A DNA stretch of 64,000 bases from contig CALEDR010000007.1 in NCBI GenBank assembly GCA_937949545.1, forward strand, positions 1-64,000. The letters run 5' to 3'. Under the pieces are notes generated by a model. It was not told where the DNA came from and searched no databases. It was given only the letters and a program-made list of their open reading frames with translations. Below, piece after piece: positions 8,574 through 16,932 of the stretch. The stretch is from an uncultured Phycisphaerae bacterium (GTDB lineage Bacteria > Planctomycetota > Phycisphaerae > Sedimentisphaerales > Anaerohalosphaeraceae). Every line of letters starts with the position of its first letter. Position 1 is the first letter of the stretch. The position numbers were made by a program, and so were the translations under genes.

Positions 8574-11162
8574 ATGGCTCCAAAAAGTAAAAAGAGAATA
8601 CGTGACCGCCAGAGTCGTTCCGCAGAGCAATCGGCTCATTTGTATAAACTGGCTATAGAGGGCATCCTGCTGGCTTTTTGTATTTTCCTTTTCTTCAGCT
8701 TGATCAGTTTTCATCTCGGGGATGAACCGGCCGGGTATATCTGGCCGGCTAATACTCCGGTCAGCAACTGGTGCGGGCGTGTCGGGGCTTTTTGCGCCTA
8801 CTACCTGATGGTGTATGTCGGCCCGGGGGCCGTCCTGGCGGTGTTTGCCGCCGCTCTGATGCTGGTGATTCATCTTAGCGGTCATCCGATTCCCCAAATC
8901 AATCTGCGTCTGATTGGTCTGCTCCTGCTGACCGTCTCGACTTCGGCAAGCTGGTTTCTGCTGTGGCCGCACGAGCCCTTTCTTTTGTACCGCCACGGGT
9001 CCTTCCCGAGCGGCAACGGCGGGATTCTCGGCATGGCCGCCGGAATCTTTCTGCGAAAAAATCTGGCGCTGTTCGGTACGGCTCTGATTTTGGTCTCGGC
9101 CTGGGTCGTGGGAGCCGTCCTGCTGGCGGACAGCCTTGTGCTGGCTGCCGTCCGCGGCTTCGGTCATCTGACGCTGCGCATCTTCGGGCTTGCCGGTCCG
9201 GCCTGGACGGCGGCGCAAAAGCATTCGCAGGCCCTGGGAGACATCTGGTCGCGCCTGAGCGAAAAACAAAAGAAAGAAACCACGAAACTCCAGGAAGCCC
9301 TGCGTCAAAAACGGGAGGCATCGCACACTGCTGCTGCCGCAGAGAAAGAGAAGGAAAAGGAGAAACCGGTTCTGCCGCCCAAACCGGTTCCGCCCAGCGC
9401 CGAGGAAAAACCGATGGAGCCGGCAGCTGCTTCAGAACCGGTCTCTGCCGCCTCAAAGGAGCAGGAAGAGCGAGCCGTCGTTCCGGCAGAACCCGCCAAA
9501 AAGCCCAAACAGCCGGCGGCCAAACCGGAACCCTATATCCCGCGAACCTATGATGACTATCAGTTTCCGCCGCTGGAGCTGCTGCGGGAACCGGAGCCGA
9601 ATTTTACCGCCGTTCAGGAAAAGATGGTGGAACAGAAGGCCCGCACGCTGGAGGAACTGCTGCAGGAATTCGGCATCGAGGCAGAGGTAGTCAATGCGGA
9701 GCCGGGGCCGGCGATTACAATGTATGAACTCCAGCTGGCAGCGGGCGTCAAAGTCAATCAGATTTCGAATCTGGCCAACGACATCGCCCGGGCCCTGGGT
9801 TCGGGGATGGTGCGGGTGGTGGCCCCGCTGGCGGGCAAGAGCACAATCGGCATCGAGGTGCCCAACAGCCAGCGGGAAATTGTCCGGCTGCGGGATTTGA
9901 TTCTCAAAGGGGGCGCCGCAGCAGCCAAGATGCAGATTCCGCTGTTTTTGGGCAAAGGATCCTCAGGCGAGGTGCTCGTATCGGATTTGGGGGCGATGCC
10001 GCATCTGCTGATTGCAGGCACGACCGGTTCCGGCAAGAGCGTGTGCATCAACAGCATCATCACTTCAATTCTGATGACCCGCCGGCCGGACGAGGTCAAG
10101 CTGATTCTGATTGACCCGAAGATGGTGGAGATGGCGGCCTTTGAATCCATTCCGCACCTGATGTGTCCGACGGTGACGGAAATGCGCCGGGCCGAACAGA
10201 TTCTTCAGTGGGCAATGGAAAAAATGGACGAGCGGTACGAACTGCTGGCGGAGGCCAAGGTGCGCAATATCGCCTCCTACAACAAACTGACGCCGGAGGA
10301 GCTGATCGAACGCTTCCAGCCGGGCACACAGGAAGAAGAGGCCCAAATCCCCAAGAAGCTGCCTCATATTGTCATTGTGATTGACGAGCTGGCCGACCTG
10401 ATGATGACCAGCGCCAAAGAAGTGGAATCGTACATTGTGCGGATTGCTCAGAAGAGCCGGGCGGTCGGAATTCACCTGGTCTTGGCGACGCAGCGTCCGC
10501 AGGCAACGGTCGTCACCGGCCTCATCAAGGCGAATATGCCCGCCCGCATCGCCTTCCGGGTGGCGGCTCGGATGGACAGCCGAATCATCCTCGACCAGAA
10601 CGGCGCCGAATCGCTCCTCGGGCAGGGCGATATGCTGTTTCTGATTCCGGGCACAAGCGACCTGATTCGCGCACAGGGTGCGTATCTGGAAGATGACGAA
10701 ACCCGCAACATCGTCACCTTCCTGAAGGATGTGGCCCAGCCGCAGTTCCATCCGGAGCTGATGCAGCTGAACCGGGCCGACCTGACCGCCGGCCAAAAGG
10801 ACGAGCTGTTCGATGAAGCCGTGCGGATTGTGCTGGAAACCCAGCGGGGCAGCGTGTCGCTGCTGCAGCGGCGGCTGAGCATCGGATATGCCCGGGCCTC
10901 CCGAATCATTGAAATGATGGCGGCAGCCGGAATCCTGGGCGAATACAAGGGCAGTCAGGCACGGGAAGTCACGATGACCCTCGAAGAATATGAGGAAATG
11001 AAGCGCAATCAGCTGCCGGAAGAAGTGGCCCAGTACGAAGACCTTTCCGGACGAGAGGAAAAACACGACGTCCGAACTGATGAAGAGGACGAAGAATCGG
11101 AGGAGTCGGACGAAGATGAGTATCTTTCCCCAACGGAAATCATCAATGAGGACACTCCTTGA
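8574..11162 (+). CDS. ftsK: FtsK/SpoIIIE DNA translocase
   Basis: 862 residues. About four N-terminal membrane helices (roughly 20-205) anchor it at the septum. A Pro/Lys/Glu/Ala-rich linker (about 220-325) leads to the motor: Walker A G-T-T-G-S-G-K-S near residue 483 and Walker B I-V-I-D-E-L-A-D-L near 602. A winged-helix gamma domain (S-V-S-L-L-Q-R-R-L-S-I-G-Y-A-R-A, near 760) reads chromosome orientation sequences. The tail is very acidic. It pumps DNA to the right cell at division. The ATG at 8574 has AGGA at a good distance; an ATG at 8553 is possible. It follows the FtsB-like gene and ends at a shared terminator. Confidence 0.95.
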   Translation: MAPKSKKRIRDRQSRSAEQSAHLYKLAIEGILLAFCIFLFFSLISFHLGDEPAGYIWPANTPVSNWCGRVGAFCAYYLMVYVGPGAVLAVFAAALMLVIHLSGHPIPQINLRLIGLLLLTVSTSASWFLLWPHEPFLLYRHGSFPSGNGGILGMAAGIFLRKNLALFGTALILVSAWVVGAVLLADSLVLAAVRGFGHLTLRIFGLAGPAWTAAQKHSQALGDIWSRLSEKQKKETTKLQEALRQKREASHTAAAAEKEKEKEKPVLPPKPVPPSAEEKPMEPAAASEPVSAASKEQEERAVVPAEPAKKPKQPAAKPEPYIPRTYDDYQFPPLELLREPEPNFTAVQEKMVEQKARTLEELLQEFGIEAEVVNAEPGPAITMYELQLAAGVKVNQISNLANDIARALGSGMVRVVAPLAGKSTIGIEVPNSQREIVRLRDLILKGGAAAAKMQIPLFLGKGSSGEVLVSDLGAMPHLLIAGTTGSGKSVCINSIITSILMTRRPDEVKLILIDPKMVEMAAFESIPHLMCPTVTEMRRAEQILQWAMEKMDERYELLAEAKVRNIASYNKLTPEELIERFQPGTQEEEAQIPKKLPHIVIVIDELADLMMTSAKEVESYIVRIAQKSRAVGIHLVLATQRPQATVVTGLIKANMPARIAFRVAARMDSRIILDQNGAESLLGQGDMLFLIPGTSDLIRAQGAYLEDDETRNIVTFLKDVAQPQFHPELMQLNRADLTAGQKDELFDEAVRIVLETQRGSVSLLQRRLSIGYARASRIIEMMAAAGILGEYKGSQAREVTMTLEEYEEMKRNQLPEEVAQYEDLSGREEKHDVRTDEEDEESEESDEDEYLSPTEIINEDTP

Positions 11163-11202
11163 CAGGGGGCTGTCCATGAATCGGGACTGTCCGTAACCGA
11201 AT

Positions 11203-11238
11203 AAAAAAACCCGGCCGCTCCAAGGGCCGGGTTTTTTT
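11203..11238. terminator. Bidirectional terminator
   Basis: ACCCGGCC (11209-11216) pairs with GGCCGGGT (11225-11232), flanked by seven A on the left and seven T on the right, so it works for both strands. It ends ftsK and the convergent ParA-fusion gene. Confidence 0.9.
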
Positions 11239-11260
11239 GTTCATTCAGAACGGACTCGGT

Positions 11261-12496
11261 TTATTTGACGTGCAGAACAGAATTGTACTCTCCGAACGGA
11301 TTGGGCTCGGCGTTTTCGTTGTAAGGGTCCTGCTGCCACTGACCGTCTACAACCAGCCGATACCGGTAAGTTCCTTTGTTGAGCGGGAGCTTGAGAATCC
11401 ATTTGCCGTTTTCTCCGGCCCGCTGCATCGGGGTCTGCTCCGGAATCCAGTCGTTGAAGTCGCCGGCAATCTGGACGGTCTTGGCCCGCGGATAAAGGGT
11501 TGAGAAGATGACCGTATCGCCTTCCTGACGAACACCGTAGAAGTCGGCGATTTTCTCTTCGAAGGTGCGGGTATCCCTGGACGGCGGCGTTGCCGCGGAG
11601 GCCGCCGCAGGTTCTTCCGCCGCCGCTTTGCGGGGTTCTTTGATGGTAGCCAGCAGTTCTTCAGCACTGGCGCTGATAGACTGGATGCGTGCCTCGAGGG
11701 TATCCACCAGTTCGGCCTTATGAACCAGGGTGTCTGTGCCGATCAGTTCGTCGGCCAGATTGAGAAAATCCTTATAGCCCTTGCTGGCCGGGTCGTATTC
11801 GCTGATGGGCTGTCCGAGACTGGCGGCTTCTTTGAGTTTTGTATTGAAGTTGACGACTGTCTGGAACATCCGGTCTCCGAAGTGTTTGCGAAGTTCGGCC
11901 AGAATCTCGCGTCCCATTTTGGTGCGGATGTCATACATGCTGGCCAGCACCATCAGGTTGACTTTCTGTCGGCACTGCTCGCAGAGAACCTGAAGGGTTT
12001 CCAGCTGCTTGCTGAGGCCGTGCAGAGAGAAATAGCCCATTTCAACCGGCACAATCACATCGGAAGCCGCCCGCAGGGCGTTGAAGGTTAACAGTCCCAC
12101 GGAGGGCGGGCAGTCAATGATGACATAATCGTAATCGGCCCGGACCTCCTCGAGAACGGACTTGAGGCAGTTTTCTCTGTCCATAATACCGGCCATTTGA
12201 GACTCAAAGGCCGCCAGGTCAATGCTGGAAGGGGCCAGTTCGAACCGATCGCTGATTTGCCAGAGGACTTCCTTAAGCCGGAGCGGTTCGCCGCGTGCCT
12301 TGCCGATTAAAACATCGTAAATGCTTTGTTCAATCTGCTCTTCCGGAACGGCCAGCCCTACCGCACAGTGAGACTGCGGGTCCAAATCCACCAGAAGCGT
12401 CCGATAACCTTTTGCGGCCAAAGCGCTGGAGAGGTTAATGGAGACGGTGGTTTTGCCGCATCCTCCTTTTTGATTGATGATGGCTACGGTTCTCAT
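11261..12496 (-). CDS. ParA/MinD-type ATPase fused to a glycogen-binding CBM48/AMPK-beta domain
   Basis: 411 residues from the ATG at 12496, which has GGGAG six bases away. The N-terminal 250 residues are a ParA-family P-loop ATPase: deviant Walker A K-G-G-C-G-K-T (10-16), D-L-D-P-Q (37-41), Walker B Y-V-I-I-D-C-P-P-S (124-132). A helical linker (about 255-310, Ala/Glu-rich) leads to residues 318-411, which match the carbohydrate-binding module of AMP-kinase beta: D-F-N-D-W (Trp350), Arg380 at the usual Lys, V-D-G-Q-W (Trp387) and Asn405. ParA proteins position DNA or organelles; this one should bind alpha-glucan. No ParB lies nearby. A direct role in glycogen-granule placement is inference. 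Confidence 0.9.
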   Translation of the reverse strand: MRTVAIINQKGGCGKTTVSINLSSALAAKGYRTLLVDLDPQSHCAVGLAVPEEQIEQSIYDVLIGKARGEPLRLKEVLWQISDRFELAPSSIDLAAFESQMAGIMDRENCLKSVLEEVRADYDYVIIDCPPSVGLLTFNALRAASDVIVPVEMGYFSLHGLSKQLETLQVLCEQCRQKVNLMVLASMYDIRTKMGREILAELRKHFGDRMFQTVVNFNTKLKEAASLGQPISEYDPASKGYKDFLNLADELIGTDTLVHKAELVDTLEARIQSISASAEELLATIKEPRKAAAEEPAAASAATPPSRDTRTFEEKIADFYGVRQEGDTVIFSTLYPRAKTVQIAGDFNDWIPEQTPMQRAGENGKWILKLPLNKGTYRYRLVVDGQWQQDPYNENAEPNPFGEYNSVLHVK

Positions 12497-12776
12497 AGAA
12501 ACTCCCTTTTCTAAGTCCCGCAAGGGGCTGCTGTTATTTGGCGCTCGTAATTTTATTTTCGTCAAAGTATGGCGGAATCTTTAGTTTTTTATCGGACAAA
12601 AAAAGAAAAAAGCTGTTTTTAGTATTAAGAATGGGGCCTGTTTGAAGACATTTGAAATCGGATTCATTCCGCAAGCGGCCGGAAAAAGTAGATGATTTCG
12701 CGGCCGTTTGCCGATAATATGGGAGGTTTATTCCTGCTGAAAAGTTGATTCAGAGGGAAATCAGGAGATTTCTGAG

Positions 12777-12980
12777 ATGACGGAAGAACAAATCATCCAA
12801 TGGATGTATGAGAAGATTAAACGGGACGGTTTTACGAACGCGACTTCTCTGGCGGAAAGTTTTCTTCAGGAGCATCGAATCACCGATGTCTTAGACCCGA
12901 CTTTTTCTCTGACACTGGATGTCGGGTTTAAGGTGGCTCAGGAAATCAAAGACCGCCAAATGGCTTCATTTGCCAGTTAA
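12777..12980 (+). CDS. Small hypothetical protein
   Basis: 67 residues with a clear ribosome-binding site (AGGAG, 8-9 bases before the ATG). The peptide is mostly helical and acidic at the start (M-T-E-E-Q-I-I-Q-W-M-Y), with no membrane segment or metal-binding Cys. It stands alone between the divergent ParA-fusion gene and the convergent GH5 gene. The 280 bp before it hold no other gene. Function unknown. Confidence 0.6.
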   Translation: MTEEQIIQWMYEKIKRDGFTNATSLAESFLQEHRITDVLDPTFSLTLDVGFKVAQEIKDRQMASFAS

Positions 12981-13036
12981 GGCGGTTTAACGTTTCTCTA
13001 TTTTAACAAAAGGTTTCAGCGGAGATTTTCTGTTGT

Positions 13037-14041
13037 TTACGGAATCAGGGCATTGTATATCGGTTGGACCCACTTTTCGTTGTTCACATCATAGAGAATA
13101 AAATCGGAATCAAACTGCCAATAGGCCCAGCTGAACCCGCATTTCTCGGCTGTGCGAGCGACAAAAGAGATATAACGGACGCGTGAGTCCATATCGGCCT
13201 TGTCATACGCTCCGAACTCGCCAAGGTAGATGGGGCGATTGTTTTTTTGGGCCCATTCCTTGACTTTTCGGAAATCTTCCACAATGGCTTCCTCATCGGC
13301 GGCGTTCCTCGGCCAGATGATGCCGGTTTTGTCGGCGTAGGCGGGTGTCCAGCGAGCTCCTTGATGGGTAAACTCCATCGGCTTGTAATAGTGAACGGTG
13401 ACAATCAGATTGCGGTCATCCTCCGGCAGCTGCAACAAAGAGAGGGCATCGACGGAGTTGTAATGGGCCGGACCGATGAGGACGGCCCGGGTCGGATTGG
13501 ATTTTCGAATGACGGCCAGGGCTTCACGAAAATAGTCATTCCAGAGCTCCTCCGTCAGCTGCCGGTTGGGTTCATTGAGAATCTCAAAGAGCACAGTCGG
13601 CGGGGCGGCCGCAAACTCGGAGGACATCTGCCCCCAAAAGGCCAGAAACTTGCCCCTGTGCGCAGCCGGGTCGGAGCCCATTGCATTGTATTCGTGCAGA
13701 TCGAGGATGGCGACCAGACCAGCGGCAAGGGCCTTCTCTACGGCCCAGCGGAGGGTTTGAAGCCACTGCGGGTCCAGAGAATGCGGCGGCTCATCCCGCA
13801 TAAACCGGAACGGATGAAGATTGATGCGGACGCTCGAAAAGCCGCCTTCTTTGAGCATTTTGAAATACGGCTCTTTGAAGCGGGCCTGCTGGGGCGAGCG
13901 CCAAATCGGGTCATAGCCGATGATGTTCACGCCGCGTCCGATTTTCTGATTGAGGGCAAAAATGTCCATTTCGTCTGAAGCCGCCTGAAGAACACCCGTT
14001 AACAGAATTAGTCCCGAAAAAACCAGGATTACTTTCCGCAT
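13037..14041 (-). CDS. Secreted glycoside hydrolase family 5 (cellulase-type)
   Basis: 334 residues with a Sec signal peptide (M-R-K-V then hydrophobic to about residue 21, A-A-S cut). The GH5 barrel carries the acid/base Glu157 in F-E-I-L-N-E-P and the nucleophile Glu275 in Y-L-G-E-F-G-A-Y-D, plus R-I-N-L-H and V-H-Y-Y-K. These enzymes hydrolyse beta-1,4-glucans, mannans or related links with retention; the exact substrate cannot be told. It lacks a CBM or dockerin. AAGGAG before the ATG is good. It lies 76 bp behind the sugar porter gene and probably belongs to its transcript. Confidence 0.9.
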   Translation of the reverse strand: MRKVILVFSGLILLTGVLQAASDEMDIFALNQKIGRGVNIIGYDPIWRSPQQARFKEPYFKMLKEGGFSSVRINLHPFRFMRDEPPHSLDPQWLQTLRWAVEKALAAGLVAILDLHEYNAMGSDPAAHRGKFLAFWGQMSSEFAAAPPTVLFEILNEPNRQLTEELWNDYFREALAVIRKSNPTRAVLIGPAHYNSVDALSLLQLPEDDRNLIVTVHYYKPMEFTHQGARWTPAYADKTGIIWPRNAADEEAIVEDFRKVKEWAQKNNRPIYLGEFGAYDKADMDSRVRYISFVARTAEKCGFSWAYWQFDSDFILYDVNNEKWVQPIYNALIP

Positions 14042-14117
14042 AAATACTCCTTTTTGTCAGCCGCAAGTATTTACATTTCCGCCTTTATACTATCTCTTTT
14101 CCGGCTCAAAGTCAAAA

Positions 14118-15557
14118 TCAACTCGCTTTGTCTGCAAACTGCCGCTCGATTTCTTCCAGCGACTTGCCTTTGGTTTCCGGCAGGAATTTGAGGAGGACAA
14201 AGAAGCCGAAAAGACAGATGCCCCCGTACAGCCAGAATGTTCCGTGAGGCCCCAGCGAGCGGTTCAGGTAGGGAAAGGCGAGGGTCAGCAGCGTGCAGGC
14301 AATCCAGAGGGAAAGGACGGCAACGGACATGGCCGCCCCTCGGATGCGGTTGGGGAAAATCTCCGAGATAATCACCCAGGTAATCGGGGCCAGAGACATT
14401 GCATAAAAGGCGATGGCCGACAAGACCAGCAGAAGCATAAAAAAGCCGCGAACCTGCAGGAAATAGCCCATGCCGAGGACGGTATAAATGCCGGCCAGAC
14501 CGCCGGACCCGAGGAGCATCAGGGCCTTGCGGCCGAGACGGTCCACGGTGTAAATCGCCGCAAAGGTAAACAGCAGATTGACCGTGCCGGTGATGACAAT
14601 GTTGAACAGGATATCGCCGACGGAATAACCCGCAGCGGCGAAGATTTCCTGCGCATAATTGAAAATGGAATTGATGCCGCACCATTGCTGGAAGACTGCC
14701 AGAAAGACGCCTAGGGCGATGATTTTCAGCAAACTCGGCTCCAGCAGGTCGCGGAAGCGGACAGAGGCGATTTCCTCTTTGGCCAGGGTTGCCTGAATGC
14801 TGTCGGCTTCCTGGCAGGCATATTCCCACCCGCCGACTTTGGCCAGCACGGTTCGGGCCTGATGGAGTTTGCCGTATTTGACCAGCCAGCGAGGGCTTTC
14901 CGGCAGCAGGAACATCAAGACAAAAAAGCCGAAGGCGGGCAGGGTTTCGGCTCCAAACATCCACCGCCAGCCGGCCTGACCGTGCCAGCCCGCCAGGATA
15001 TCCGCAGAGGAGGCCTCCGGCGATAAGGGATGCGAGCGGGCCAGCATCCAGTTGACCCACTGGGCCGCCAGAACGCCGATGACGATGGTCAGCTGATTGA
15101 GGGAGACCAAACGGCCTCGAATGGGTGCCGGAGACATCTCGGCAATGTACATCGGGGACAGATTGGAGGCCAGCCCGATGCCCAATCCGCCGAGGATGCG
15201 GGCCAGTGAATAATCCGTCAGAGTTTGGCTGAAGGCCGTCCAGAGAGCCGAGGCGGTAAACAGAAATCCCGCCCCGATCAGCAGGCGCTTGCGTCCGAAC
15301 CGGTCGGACAGCACGCCGGACAGGACGGCCCCGAAGATGCAGCCGACCAGTGCACTGCTCTGCGCCCAGCCTCGCAGAAACGGGGTGTTATCCGTGATTT
15401 GGAAATAGGGTTCGTAAAAAGGTTTGGCGCCGCCGACAACCACCCAATCATAGCCAAAGAGCAGCCCTCCCATGGCGGCCACCAGACATACGCGCCATAA
15501 AAAGGCCCGGTTGTATTCAACGGCCCCGGCATCCAAATTCGTTTCTGTGTGTGTCAC
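14118..15557 (-). CDS. MFS sugar porter (XylE/GLUT family)
   Basis: About 479 residues, twelve membrane helices. Sugar-porter signatures are present: G-L-L-F-G-Y-D in helix 1, D-R-F-G-R-K between helices 2 and 3, P-E-S-P-R-W-L in the central loop, V-D-R-L-G-R-K between 8 and 9, and P-E-T-K-G-K-S after helix 12. It imports a monosaccharide by proton symport. I chose the GTG at 15557 because GGAG lies four bases before it; an ATG at 15587, overlapping the end of the upstream gene, is the alternative. The neighbours suggest uptake of sugar released by the GH5 enzyme. Confidence 0.9.
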   Translation of the reverse strand: MTHTETNLDAGAVEYNRAFLWRVCLVAAMGGLLFGYDWVVVGGAKPFYEPYFQITDNTPFLRGWAQSSALVGCIFGAVLSGVLSDRFGRKRLLIGAGFLFTASALWTAFSQTLTDYSLARILGGLGIGLASNLSPMYIAEMSPAPIRGRLVSLNQLTIVIGVLAAQWVNWMLARSHPLSPEASSADILAGWHGQAGWRWMFGAETLPAFGFFVLMFLLPESPRWLVKYGKLHQARTVLAKVGGWEYACQEADSIQATLAKEEIASVRFRDLLEPSLLKIIALGVFLAVFQQWCGINSIFNYAQEIFAAAGYSVGDILFNIVITGTVNLLFTFAAIYTVDRLGRKALMLLGSGGLAGIYTVLGMGYFLQVRGFFMLLLVLSAIAFYAMSLAPITWVIISEIFPNRIRGAAMSVAVLSLWIACTLLTLAFPYLNRSLGPHGTFWLYGGICLFGFFVLLKFLPETKGKSLEEIERQFADKAS

Positions 15558-15573
15558 TGTGCTCCTTTGTTTG

Positions 15574-16863
15574 TTATTTCCGTGCATCATCAATGGCCCG
15601 AAACATCGCCAGGAGATTTTCAGTCGGGACATTGCTCTGGACATTGTGGATGCTGTTAAAGACATAGCCGCCGTTTCGGCTGAAGATGTCGATGCGCTCC
15701 CGCACCTGCCGATAAACCTCTTCAGGGGTGCCGAAAGGCAGGGTCTGCTGGGTATCGACGCCGCCGCCCCAAAAGACCAATTGGTCGCCGAACTCGTTCT
15801 TGAGCCGGACAGGGTCCATGTCCGCCGCAGAACCTTGGACAGGATTGAGCACATCGAATCCCGCATCAATCAGATCCGGAATCAGCGGGTAAATGGAGCC
15901 GCAGGAATGAATGAAGATTTTCCATTTCGTCAGTTTATGGATTTTGTCATTTACGGCCTTCTGGAAGGGTTTGTACAAATCGCGGTACATCTGCGGGCTG
16001 ATAAACAGCCCCCGCTGCGTGCCGAAATCCGTGCCGCTCACAAAGACCACCTGCACCTTGTCGCCCAGCGCTGCGGCCAGCCGTTCGATGTTCTTAAGCC
16101 CGATTTCACACTGATACTCAAACACCTTATACACATAATCCCGGCGGGTGACCGTAGAGACGTACCATTCTTCGACATCCCGGATGCCCCGAGGGTGTTT
16201 GAGCCAGGGGGCGGGCACGAGGGCGATATCCCCAAAGGCCAGCCCGGGGAAGGTCAGGTAGATTCCGGCGTCGGTGTTTTCGTAATACCAATCGACCTGC
16301 CGCTTGAAATGGACGATGTCGGCCTCCGTGAGCAGCCCGAACTCCTCCCAGTTGTCCCGCCAGTCCAGTTTCTCCTCTTCTATCGGCTCCTGACGTCGAA
16401 CCGAATCCCAGAACCAGCTGTGTTTGGGCATTTTGGCGCAGGGCGGGACCGTCGTATCGCCCTGCGGGTACATCAGCAGGTCGCCTTTGGCATCCGTCGT
16501 CCAGTTGAAACATTCCGGCACGAGAACTTCGGTGCCGTCAGCGGGCACTCGGAAGGGTTTCCAGCCGGTGTTTTCAAAGCCGAACATATTGCAGCGGGGA
16601 TGAACGCCTACGACATCCAGACCCAGCGCCAAACGGAGCGGCTCGTCAATCTCGCCGAGCATCTGATAAGGCTCGATGACCTTAACCCGAAAATCCGGCT
16701 CTCCCAACACCGCCTGGCGGAGACGATGAACGGCACAGACCCCCATTCCGGTCTGCCCCCCGGCTCCGAAATCCACACAGAGCCGATCGGGTATCTTGCG
16801 GTCCAGAACCGCCTGAAGCCGCTGTCGAGATGTCCAGGATTGTGCATTTCCCTTTTGATTCAT
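15574..16863 (-). CDS. Uroporphyrinogen decarboxylase (URO-D) superfamily protein
   Basis: 429 residues, starting at the ATG at 16863 with GGAG eight bases upstream. The barrel has an I-H-S-C-G-S motif near the C-terminal third, as in URO-D-related methyltransferases that hold zinc for methyl-thiol transfer (MtaA/CmuA-like), and G-G-G-V-D-T-Q-Q further on. It lacks the compact length (about 340) of true HemE. Members of this subfamily abound in Planctomycetota and Verrucomicrobiota next to carbohydrate genes, with no proven reaction. It lies 16 bp before the sugar porter gene, so a role in the same sugar pathway is inferred. Confidence 0.8.
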   Translation of the reverse strand: MNQKGNAQSWTSRQRLQAVLDRKIPDRLCVDFGAGGQTGMGVCAVHRLRQAVLGEPDFRVKVIEPYQMLGEIDEPLRLALGLDVVGVHPRCNMFGFENTGWKPFRVPADGTEVLVPECFNWTTDAKGDLLMYPQGDTTVPPCAKMPKHSWFWDSVRRQEPIEEEKLDWRDNWEEFGLLTEADIVHFKRQVDWYYENTDAGIYLTFPGLAFGDIALVPAPWLKHPRGIRDVEEWYVSTVTRRDYVYKVFEYQCEIGLKNIERLAAALGDKVQVVFVSGTDFGTQRGLFISPQMYRDLYKPFQKAVNDKIHKLTKWKIFIHSCGSIYPLIPDLIDAGFDVLNPVQGSAADMDPVRLKNEFGDQLVFWGGGVDTQQTLPFGTPEEVYRQVRERIDIFSRNGGYVFNSIHNVQSNVPTENLLAMFRAIDDARK

Positions 16864-16932
16864 CTGGTTTCTCCGCACCGGTGCGGCTTTTCGCCTCACT
16901 TCTTTTTACCCTTCCGCAGTGAGAGCCGGCCA

